Positions 55,523-64,000 of a stretch of DNA of 64,000 nucleotides are shown here, in pieces. Origin of the DNA: Cristatella mucedo (lineage: Eukaryota > Bryozoa > Phylactolaemata > Cristatellidae); the NCBI GenBank assembly GCA_009760855.2, contig WPIO01000010.1, forward strand, positions 2,009,001-2,073,000, given 5' to 3'. Under the pieces are notes generated by a model, which made no database searches, had not been told where the DNA came from, and saw only the letters and a list, made by a program, of their open reading frames with translations. Both the position numbers and the translations under genes were made by a program. Numbering within the stretch: the first letter of the stretch is position 1; every line of letters begins with the position of its first letter.

Positions 55523-55830
55523 CTGTCATTAACTCCACAAAAACAAGTGGTGTTACGCTGGAGAGTTTTCGGCAGCGTACTCAAAACCTAAATGGCTTGA
55601 TGTGAATAGAGAATCGTACAGAATCCATTTCACGAAACTGAGAGATAGTGAGATGCATAGCTGTTTCAGGCGGGCAGTCAAGGAATTATTAGTAGACTTT
55701 AACTAGCACTGCTACGCGGCTGGAAAGGATCTTCTAGTGCTGCAGTAGATAGAACAAATATTCGTTCGTTCGCATCGTAAAGTGAGCTCGACGATCTAGG
55801 ACCGGAAGAGCGTTACGCTCTGTCCCTCTA
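55523..55830 (-). pseudogene. LINE-B 3' relic, strongly diverged
   Basis: AACTCCACAAAAACAAGTGG, TGTTACGCTGGAGAGTTTTC and CGGCTGGAAAGGATCTTCTA follow the order of the LINE-B 3' end at 39175-39440 with many changes. Confidence 0.6.
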
Positions 55831-55839
55831 TGCGGTTTC

Positions 55840-57145
55840 CAAGTGAAATCGTGGAGCAGCTAGTTTTTTTGTCCTGTGAGGAGCCAAGGGTTACAACTTT
55901 TGACAGAAGTTCCGCTGTTCGGCATGAATGAGCCCAAACTGTGGCGGGCCTCGAGCAAAGATATTTAGTCAGCCGCTGCGGTCGTTAGAATTAAGATCCG
56001 AGTCCTCATATCAGAAATTGGTCGAACGCGACGGCTAGATGTGTAAGCGTTCGTCTGAATGGACATTTTTTTAAATTTCAAATCAGCTATCTCATCGAGG
56101 AAAGATTATTTGCGGGCCCTCGACGATGGCCGGATAAATACGTGCTACGCAGCTCACATTGACGCGCCAGAGTTCGAATTGCTGATTCAATTGACGAGAA
56201 TTCTTTCGTTTCTACTCGCCTGTCGCCTTTTCGCTCGTAGATTTGAGCGCGGAGCGGCCGCACGTGCCGCCGCGGATCGGGTGAGCTCAGAAGATCGGGA
56301 TACTTTGCTGACTTCCGTAGCTCGCCGCATTGCGAATGTGCAGTCGCAACGGCTGAAGTGCAGCGCGTATTTCGATCGCAGAGTTCGCTCGCGGCACGTA
56401 ACGCAGACTTAAATTCGTCCGGCAGCTTAGCTCAGAATCTGGTCTCTCTCCGCTAGCCAGGTTAGTTACGCGGTTGCACACAAAAAATGGAAGCACGACA
56501 GCATTGCAAGCCCCGCGGACTTGCAAAAATGCTATTAGTTATCAACTCAGTGTTATTCGCGCTGGGGGCCGCTCTCGCTGCCCATGCTTTGCATTTTATT
56601 TTTCTTGTTTCTTCTACTGCCCACCGTTCGGCGCCAGTCTAGCGTTCCTCGCACTTGCTAGCTAGACCCTATCGCTTATTCACTCGACGCGCAAGCAAAG
56701 TCGCCGCCGTCACTTTCGACCTGGCCGCGCGGTGCGCTCGGTTGCCAAGTGGCGGCCAGTTCGCGAGGTGAGGACGCTGGAATCGGCTAGGCGAGCCGTA
56801 GAATGCCGCCAGCCTCGCTACTCATGCATCTTGGGGCGGCGCTGGCGGCGTTGCCGGAGCCCTAGCTGAGAGGCTGAGCGCGCGAAGCGTCTGAACGTTC
56901 GCCGCCGCGGTCTGCTGTCCATCGCTCTCGGTGACAAGTCTGGCCGTGACACTGGCCGTGACACTTAGGCGGCAAGCACCACCGGCGCCGTTAGATTAGT
57001 TGCCATGGCAAGGTCAAGGCATATTCATCCTCTTCCTCTTAATCCTGGCTACGCCTGCAACACCGATTACGCTGAGGCCCTATTGACCGCCGCTGCCGCC
57101 GCTTGGGAAGCATGGATTCAGTCGGCGGCCGTGAAAGCCCGAGAA
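55840..57145. other. Unassigned; CpG-rich from about 56220
   Basis: A 117-codon frame (56059-56412 +) and a frame opening at ATG 57005 (MARSRHIHPLPLNPGYACNT) lie in or beside CpG-rich DNA (about 56220-56420 and 56680-57000). The second frame runs into a SINE-1, so any gene here is broken or its first exon ends earlier. No family is recognised. Confidence 0.3.
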
Positions 57146-57147
57146 GA

Positions 57148-57300
57148 AAAGTGCTCACTCTTAACGACCGAGGTCGTGGGTTCGAATCATGCAGTGGGCG
57201 ATCCATTATTGCTAACTGCAATCGGTGGCGATGACCGTAACGGCTCTTCTGGCGCGCTATTCTAGACGAAACTGTTAAGTCAGCAAGTGTATATTTATAT
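57148..57300 (+). repeat. SINE-1 copy
   Basis: GACCGAGGTCGTGGGTTCGA includes the B box (GGTTCGAATCA), then ATTGCTAACTGCAATCGGTG, CGTAACGGCTCTTCTGGCGC and AAACTGTTAAGTCAGC. The A-box half is missing or eroded. Confidence 0.8.
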
Positions 57301-57309
57301 ATGCTTATG

Positions 57310-58150
57310 GCGCCACGCAACTCGCACTACCCGCTTTCGTTCTGAGACGGTGAAGGCTGCTTCCGGCTAAGGAGTGACTATGAATTACATGAATACATTG
57401 TGTCTTTGAGACTCTTAGTCCATATTCATTATGACGAATCCGTCTGTACGTCATGGCTTCGATCAAGAACTGTAGGCCTTCTGTGCTTTACTATGCAGTG
57501 AGCAGTCAGCAACATGCACAATCTCCCATTTTGTTGCACCATCGTCAGCAAGAAACGCGTCCGCCGGAAAAGCTCCGGCAAATGTCATTCACTCAATAGG
57601 GCCACAATGGTGTATTCGCAGCACGCCCGTTGTCGGGCCGGCAGACTTTCTCAAGAAATGAATGCTCTACCCCCCCCCCGATTGCTGCTTCCGCCCTCAT
57701 ATCCGCACCATCATCAAAATTAGGGTCATAGATGATCTCTTTCATCAACTGGATCTATTCCGTCGTTATGAAACGCCAGTGCGCCGTCGCAGCCACTGAG
57801 TCCCGACATGTGCGCGCGCATCATTTGCTAGCGGAATCGATCGGTTTTCACAGGAATTCTCGTTTTTCCCGGAATTCCCCTTGAACACTTTCAGCTGTGC
57901 AATTATGCTTACTTACATGACAGAAAGCTGTATCCTATTGAATGACGACAAAACCAAATCAATTTCTTTGATAAATTTGGTGTCGCTACGAAACTAGGAT
58001 GCCTACAGCTTATTTTATACAATCAATCTTTTGTACGACGATCAGGTCAAACTAGGTTAAACCTGACCATTTCCTGCTAGGTTGGAAGAGCTTAGGCAAA
58101 GATGGAGCATCACATGGCCAAGTAGTATGCTGCCACTTTGGAGCGACTGT
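57310..58150. other. No recognisable gene
   Basis: Unassigned. A run of about nine C is near 57671. Confidence 0.5.
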
Positions 58151-58159
58151 TTGACGGGT

Positions 58160-58301
<142 letters not shown>

Positions 58302-58735
58302 CCTTTAGTCAAAATGAATGCCGCCTTGGTAAACTTGTACTCCACGAACAGTCTTGCCTAAGGGGCACCAAAATAATTCGCAAAACATAATATCGTAATG
58401 TAGAAGAATGGGGCATTATAGAAGATTGCAACATAATGCGGAATTACTCAGTGGGCGTGGTAGTGCTATCGAGCGTGACTGCTGCAGCTCGCGCTCAGCT
58501 CCGGCTGCTCGTCTGACTGCTCACTGCTGGCAAGCGCTGTGCAGCTACTGTGTAGCTAGTAGCGGCGGCGGCGGCTGAACTCAATTTCCATTATCAGCCT
58601 CGCGTACGCCAATGCGCTGGGATCATCGCTGGACACCCGACGGTGGACGAGAGAGTGAGCTCTCTTTGCACTCGATTATCTCGATTCAGACCCTGACCGG
58701 CGAGCTTCTGACCCTGACCTGCGGGCTTCAGCGCC

Positions 58736-58795
58736 TTGCTCGTACGTTGAATCTCCGTGGATTTGGGCTGCAGCGGAGAATCAACGTACGAGTGA
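58736..58795. ncRNA. Candidate small-RNA hairpin
   Basis: CTCGTACGTTGAATCTCCG (58739-58757) and CGGAGAATCAACGTACGAG (58774-58792) pair with one mismatch. Outside, two wobble pairs and an A-U pair extend the stem to about 22 pairs, around a 16-nt loop. The size suits a microRNA-like precursor. Nothing beyond the fold supports expression. Confidence 0.35.
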
Positions 58796-59027
58796 TACGC
58801 TTACATTGGCGCCGCTTTCTAAAAAACGTTTTGCCGCACTTAGCTAATTACGTCGCGAAGCGAATGGTGCGTATTAAATCAGCACTAGTACGTATCCGCA
58901 TAGGTGCCTTACGCTTGCTTTTTTACTGCACTGCATTTGCCGTGGCTTTTCAGCAGTGGCCTTAAAATGCATACAACGCCGATCGCATTTTCCAATTCAC
59001 CAAGACTCTTGTGACGTGTGATTAAAC

Positions 59028-59054
<27 letters not shown>
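59028..59054. repeat. TA microsatellite (short)
   Basis: About 13 TA units next to the 3' end of the minus-strand SINE-2. Confidence 0.9.
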
Positions 59055-59058
<4 letters not shown>

Positions 59059-59084
59059 AATTAATACAAATGTATAATTTGTTT

Positions 59085-59240
59085 GTATGACGCCCAAAGA
59101 CAACTAAGCCTCTAATCAGGCGCTCCAAATATGCCACGGGGCTCGCTCGACCCCACAACCTTGGTCATCAAATAAATTAGCCCTGACCTGCGTTGTTAAA
59201 TACGAGCACCTTAACCGCTGGGTTAAACCATTGCAATTCG
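59085..59240 (-). repeat. SINE-2 copy
   Basis: The reverse complement has the A box TGGTTTAACCCAGCGGTTAA, AAGGTGCTCG, a B-box region TGGGGTCGAGCGAGCCCCG and the tail GGAGCGCCTGATTAGAGGCT then TAGTTGTCTTTGGGCG. Confidence 0.8.
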
Positions 59241-60080
59241 TCAATATTATAATAGTGCAGTCTGTACATAGCTACGGGGTAATCGCTGTTGAGTAATGCA
59301 AATTCTTTCTAGTTACCTAAACTGATGAAGCGAATGCAATAAAACTTACATCCGACTAATAATCGACGGCATTAGGCTCTCTCTGCTCTCTTTTATTTCA
59401 GATATATTGCGTTTGCTCATGTAGTGAGTCGTTTTCCTATTATTTAGGAGATCCTTATGAGACTTCTCTGTGCACTGACCCATTATTTCTTCCAGAGGAA
59501 TGGTGCTGCGGAATGAAAGGATGAGACTTTTACCAAACTAAGTGTAATGTTTTAACGAGCTAGAGACTAAAATTAATACACTCGCTGAGAATGTACTAAC
59601 GACGTGAGGTGGCGAAGTCGAGGCCAAGCGGTGCATCACTTGACGAGGTTTTCGTGTTGAGAAGGACTGAATTCAAATCCTTGACTTTATTATTTCACCA
59701 TATCACTTGTCTATTAAATTTTTCCAACCAGATGCTTTCAATGCAATGCATCGAACTCGTTTCTATTGGCATCATATTGCAAAGCCTTACGGGTCAGCCT
59801 CTTTTTTTGGTTTAGAAGCTGCTCAACACAAATAACAGCCGTATGAATATATTTTATCTGTTTAGGGAAGAATGCTCTGAAAAGTTACAAAAATTTGTTA
59901 TGCACTAGTTTTTTGCGATATCTTTGACATGATTTAAAGGTACATGGAAGATGAGATGTGATACTTGATAAACTTGATTAATCGATATAACGATTACGAT
60001 GACCAGTTTTCGAGTTTCAATGACTTTTTTAATCTTAGGCATGCGTCATCTGGACGTCATTTCATGAGACGTATAATAGT
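59241..60080. other. Unassigned, with a weak tRNA-like stretch
   Basis: At about 59605-59690 GGCGAAGTCGAGGCCAAGCG and GAATTCAAATCC resemble weak pol III A and B boxes about 60 bases apart. No cloverleaf can be drawn and no SINE body follows. Nothing else is recognised. Confidence 0.25.
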
Positions 60081-60084
60081 CAGC

Positions 60085-60235
60085 ATATTCCGATAGGAGT
60101 GAGGCGATCGCACCAGGTCTTGGGTTCGAGTGTTGCAGCGGGAAATTCTAAATTGCACACTGCAAGCGGCAGCCGTAGCTGCCAGGGCCCTTGTACCGCT
60201 ATATAAATGAAGCTGCTAAATAGAATAGCCTTTAT
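60085..60235 (+). repeat. SINE-1 copy
   Basis: GGTCTTGGGTTCGAGTGTTG (B box), ATTGCACACTGCAAGCGGCA, CCCTTGTACCGCTATATAAA and TGAAGCTGCTAAATAG. The head is partly eroded. Confidence 0.7.
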
Positions 60236-60477
60236 TAACCCCTGTACGTAATCCATGCTGCATGTTTCAAATGAAGCTTTCGCTAATTCATCCCATAAGC
60301 TCTCAGTCATAGTCGTCTTAATTTCAGTTACGTAGTACTGCAAAGTGTTAGCCTTGCTTATAGCAAGAATGGATGCCACTGCTAAGCTGGTTCCTGCATT
60401 TGTTACATCCCATCTGTAATTCAATTATTGTAAGTAATCCTGCCTGCGCAACCCGACGCTTGAAACTGGTGATAAAC

Positions 60478-60625
60478 TATGCCGAGCTGGTTTGGTCCGA
60501 CGGTTAAGGTGCTCTCGCCCCGACCAAGGTCAAGGCTGAGGTCGCGGGCTCGAGCTCCGAGGCACATGCGAAGCGCCTGAATAGAGGCTAAGTTCTCTTG
60601 GGGCGCTATACAAATTAGTTATTTA
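60478..60625 (+). repeat. SINE-2 copy, best preserved
   Basis: A box TGGTTTGGTCCGACGGTTAA with AAGGTGCTC, B box GGGCTCGAGCTCC, and the tail hairpin at 60572-60607: AGCGCC/GGCGCT outer stem, AGAG/CTCT inner stem, loop GCTAAGTT. It ends CTATACAAATTAGTTATTTA. Confidence 0.88.
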
Positions 60626-60774
60626 TTTCATTTACTTATGTACGCAGCTGACATCGTATGTCGAGATCATCACAACTACCACCGTACACTACTTCCCGTG
60701 ATCTTTGAACTTTATCCCGATCGAAATTCAATAGGCTTCACGGTCCCGTTACTCAATTTCCGTCCTTTCATTTT

Positions 60775-61130
60775 CCTACTCCCGTGTCTTTATCTGCAAA
60801 CATTGTTTTCCTAGGCTTTCTTCTCATCGCAGAACCAGCTCCTTTGACTGACTTACGGTAATTCTACGGAGGCCGTGCATTAGGCTCCCTATCTCCCAAA
60901 ACCTGTAACAAAATACTGACTGACTTGCGTTGCGAAATTACTTATTCTTGAGCGACGACGCCTGTAAATCAAGTTAATTTAACCACTTGGCTCTCTTAGC
61001 ATTCGCTCCGTCGCTCCATGAGTTGACGCTTGCATGCTAATGCGTGCCGATATTCTTCTTCATATCCAGCATCTGCCAAGTGCCTCGAGAGAAATTTTGT
61101 TCTCCTAAGGCACAGTGCAGATTTTTTTAT
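60775..61130 (+). pseudogene. LINE-A-like RT C-terminal relic with tail hairpin
   Basis: TTCTACGGAGGCCGTGCATT and TCTCCCAAAACCTGTAACAA correspond to the SFGDRAFSSCAPKAWNSL segment. The end AAGTGCCTCGAGAGAAATTT then TGTTCTCCTAAGGCACAGTG (about 61077-61112) is a decayed LINE-A hairpin. Confidence 0.6.
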
Positions 61131-61139
61131 CACTGTAAT

Positions 61140-61830
61140 TTTACTGTCATTGTCATCATTAAAGACGAGTGGCGTTAAATTGTCGCAAGGCTAGCAAAAA
61201 AGTAGGCACGATTGAGTCCAGCAGAACTAATCGCTAAATACGAAAATGTCTGACGCGGAAAATGCGGCCAACGATAAGGACTTTTGCAAGCCCCCCCCGG
61301 TCCGAACGTTGTGGTCACGCCACCAGACGTCTGGGTCACGAGTCCGTAGCTCCGAAGTCGACGCCTCCGCGGCGGCTTGGCCATTGCCTCGGAGGTGAAA
61401 AGAGCGACTTAGAGGGTTCGACAAGCGTAGCGGCGTCACTACTACGTCACTACTAAGCATCGAGTAAGAAACGCCGCCTACCTCGACCCGCTTGGACCCC
61501 GCATCCGTGAAGCTGCTGCCGCTCAAATGCGCAGCCCCCCCCCCCGCACCTCTCCACCGGCGCAGATCTCGGCTCCCCGGTGGGAAAGGGGCAGACCCCG
61601 TGCCATCGGCTGCGGCCGGCTTTCCGGAGAGGTCACCTTCGCCGGCCGCCTTCCTTCGTAATCTAGAGCTGCGCCAGCTCTCGCTAGCTCTCGCCAGCTC
61701 TCTCCGCGTCGCTGTTCGATGCGCCCAGACAGCGCGCTGTCGAGGCGGTGCGTGCCAGAATACGCAGGCTACCCGCGCAGCCAAGCAGCGCGTCTCGACG
61801 TCACGGTCACTGCTCACATTTAGATACTCT
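61140..61830. other. CpG-rich block, no gene recognised
   Basis: CpG density rises sharply at about 61260-61790. A minus frame of 196 codons (61817-61227) and a + frame of 122 codons (61492-61860) overlap, probably because stop codons are rare in GC-rich DNA. C runs of eight and ten are near 61290 and 61537. It could be a CpG-island promoter of a gene outside the recognisable part. Confidence 0.3.
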
Positions 61831-61834
61831 CGTT

Positions 61835-62215
61835 CTCTTGCTCCGGCCCTACCTATTTAAACGAACTACTTCACAGTGGCGCCAGGCTTCGTACCGCCCG
61901 CTCTTCTGGCTCAAGTTGTTTGGCTGCGCCTAAGCACAGCCTCAAATCCTTTGAAAACCGTACTTGTAGTTCGTATGCTTTCGAAAGCGTGGAGCTCATG
62001 CCTAACGGATGTAACAATATTCTCCAACCTGTTGGCATTTAAAATATCTAAAACTGCACATTTTTCAAAAGCATTTTTCTCGATACGCTTCCGTATAACT
62101 GAAGGAAATGTGCATTGTATAACTAATGAATAGATACGTTTCCTTTAGAGTTCTTGTAAGTTGCCTAAAAAGAAATTTAGATCTCTCAGGGGGCTATCAA
62201 TACGTCCTATTACTA
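61835..62215 (+). pseudogene. LINE-A-like RT C-terminal relic with tail
   Basis: CTCAAATCCTTTGAAAACCG, TTCGTATGCTTTCGAAAGCG and TGGAGCTCATGCCTAACGGA follow the SFGDRAFSS-APKAWNSLPT order. The tail AAAAAGAAATTTAGATCTCT then CAGGGGGC and TATTACTATTATTAATAG ends it. Confidence 0.7.
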
Positions 62216-62359
62216 TTATTAATAGCATGCACGCACCCGCAAAAATCTTGGAAAATTTCAACTTTGCTACGAAAGGCGGGTCAGAATGTCCACCAACCTA
62301 GCTAGAGAGTTCACCCTACTGGCAGCTTAGCTTGGGGGGGGGTTTATTTAGTAATATAA

Positions 62360-63500
62360 TGTAATGTATCTCTGTCTGTAACTCTACAAAGCGACAATGA
62401 CTATGTGGGTGTTACGCAGGGGACTTTTATGTAGCGCACTCACGGCCTAAGCGGCTTTCGGTACGCATTCGGTAGGCAAAAGACTTTCATCTCCCGCAAC
62501 AACAAAGTGGGAAGCATAGCAGAGTCAGGAGAGCAGTTGAGGTAGTGAGTAGCATGGAAGTAGCAGTTCAGGACTGCTAGAAATGATGCGCCATAGTGGG
62601 CAGCAGGAGAGTAGTTGCTGTTGCGTAAGAATCGTGGAAGCGAGTTCCACAGTCTAGCACCTCCACAGCAAAAGCTTCTGTCGCCAAAGGTCTTTAAGCG
62701 GATGAAAGGAGCAGCTAATTTATTTTTCATACAGGACCTGAGGGTGCGACGAGGCTGAAATAGGTGCAGCAGTTCAGCTAGGCATGGAGGAGACAGGCGA
62801 AAGGGAATTAAAATGACCTAGTCTCGACGCAATCAATGAGCTAGCAAAATATTTTGTAAGCCACCCTAGATGACAGCTCCTATTTTTAGATAGGGATCGG
62901 ACCAGCTGGCTAGCGGTGAAAGCAGTCTTCTTATCGAAGCTTTCATAAACTAAGCTGCTGTCAAAGACGACACCTACATTCCAAGCAGAAGTTGATGTTT
63001 GCACAACATGATCACATATTAGATGAAAAAAGCCTTCTAGTCCAGTCACACACTTGGGGTGTCCTACGAGCAGCAGTTTTGTTTTATCGCCGTTTAGTTT
63101 AAGGAAATTTGACGTCAATCAGGATAGAATGTCTTTAAGGCAACCATTCAGTTAACAGTCGCTGCAGCGGATTCCGGCGGTTTAAATGACAAAATACAGG
63201 TGAGTATTGTCAGCTTAAAAGAAATAGCTTATTTTATGAGCCCGAACTACTTTTCCCAGAGGTTGGTGGTACAACAGCTGGGAAACAACAAAGGACCGAG
63301 TACGGATTCTTGTCGGACTCCATAGGTGACTGGTCTGGTGGATGAGACCTGAACCCCACACGACACGAATTGAATACGATTGGACAAGTAAGATTTAAGC
63401 CACGCCATTTCCTCGTCTGCTAGACCCATCGTTGTTCTCAATCGTTCAAGTACGATATCGGGTGTAGAAAGAGATGTTGGAGCACGACATGGATACATAG
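62360..63500 (-). pseudogene. LINE-B copy: RT domain to 3' end
   Basis: The longest LINE-B copy in the window. On the minus strand: LERLRTTMGLADEEMAWLKS and TYGVRQESVLGPLLF (motif B, about 63330-63270), then ADNTHLYFVI (motif C remnant, YADD lost, about 63210), NFLKLNGDKTKLLLVGHPK (motif D) and WNVGVVFDSSL (E). Next come FGDRSFCCGGARLWNSLPRF and HYGASFLAVLNCYFHATHY, then a 3' end with CATTACATTATATTAC. Stops and frameshifts make it inactive. It is related to, but distinct from, LINE-A. Confidence 0.85.
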
Positions 63501-64000
63501 TGCCCGTAACTTAGTATAACAAATCCGTATATACAGCTTAGTTAAGTCTATTTGAAAGTGAAACAGGGTTACAGACGTTCAACAGAGGCTATGACATGCG
63601 AAACTCTCGTAACGGCTCAAAGCCTAGAACTCAGAAGCAGCTTAACGCCTACAGCACCAACTAACGGCCTCTTACATGGCTGTGGCATTTACGCTACATT
63701 GATTATAGATTACCGGAAACCTTCAGGAACAAAGATAATGAATATCAGTCATGATTTGACTGATTTAGCATGCAATCATCTCACCCGTGTCATCTAGACT
63801 TGAGCCGTAGGTTCGATTTTGTTATTTTATTGCTACATGTGTATATCAGGTGTATAGTATATAAGTTAGAGATGAGACAAGAGAATCACATATAAACCTC
63901 TCAAGTCAAGTTGACAGTTTATCGCTGCTCGCTGGATTTCAGATTAATTTACTTGGCTTCTTAAATGGTTATTGAAAAAAGTTCAAGCCGTTTTATATTT
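63501..64000. other. No recognisable gene
   Basis: One 81-codon + frame (63552-63797) without motifs. Confidence 0.45.

Noticed and set aside
61227-61817. 196-codon minus frame in the CpG-rich block
   Set aside because: Overlapping frames are open on both strands and the composition alone explains the missing stops. No domain is visible.

Overview
The window looks like animal nuclear DNA. Gene density is low, microsatellites run to several hundred bases, tRNA-derived SINEs and several LINE clades are present, one region shows hAT-type transposase relics, and there are two intron-free rhodopsin-family receptor genes in GC-rich islands. Nothing bacterial (operons, Shine-Dalgarno sites) is visible. 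I cannot name the species. The receptor sequences and the L2/R2-type retroelement mix would suit a marine invertebrate, possibly a non-bilaterian, but that is only a guess.

Only two host genes can be supported. They are paralogous class A (rhodopsin-like) GPCRs on the + strand at 19463-20620 and 44761-46008, about 24 kb apart. They are roughly 60% identical by eye through the membrane core and share the same unusual residues at positions that are normally near-invariant (Asn at 2.50, Thr at 6.48, Ser at 7.49). Each sits in a CpG-rich stretch. Several near-perfect short hairpins lie around them.

Most of the rest is mobile-element debris. Layout: 0-6.5 kb has a SINE, an inverted pair of degenerate minisatellites and an RT scrap. 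6.5-9.6 kb is a decayed R2/NeSL-type retrotransposon on the minus strand (zinc finger, RT, CCHC knuckle, restriction-like endonuclease). 9.6-18.1 kb has SINEs and huge CT/TA microsatellites. 18.1-21.8 kb holds GPCR 1 and a 30-bp minisatellite. 24-27.4 kb has an RT relic and a decayed BED/hAT transposase. 28.6-31.3 kb is a diverged satellite of about 170 bp period. 32.3-36.05 kb is a near full-length L2-type LINE on the minus strand, interrupted by a solo LTR and by a second LINE fragment. 36.3-44 kb has LINE tails, a nested SINE, a duplicated 132-bp element and GT/GA arrays. 44.4-46.4 kb holds GPCR 2. 47.3-48.9 kb is the best-preserved LINE copy with an open RT frame. 49-64 kb has more LINE relics, SINEs and a 138-bp CA array.

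Two LINE families are named here. LINE-A is L2-type, with a bipartite 3' hairpin and an ATT-rich tail. LINE-B is a related CR1/L2-type family with an ATTAC-type tail. Two tRNA-derived SINE families are named too. SINE-2 ends in the same 3' hairpin as LINE-A, which makes a coherent parasite/partner system: SINE-2 RNA is probably copied by the LINE-A reverse transcriptase. All names are local labels. No database search was possible.
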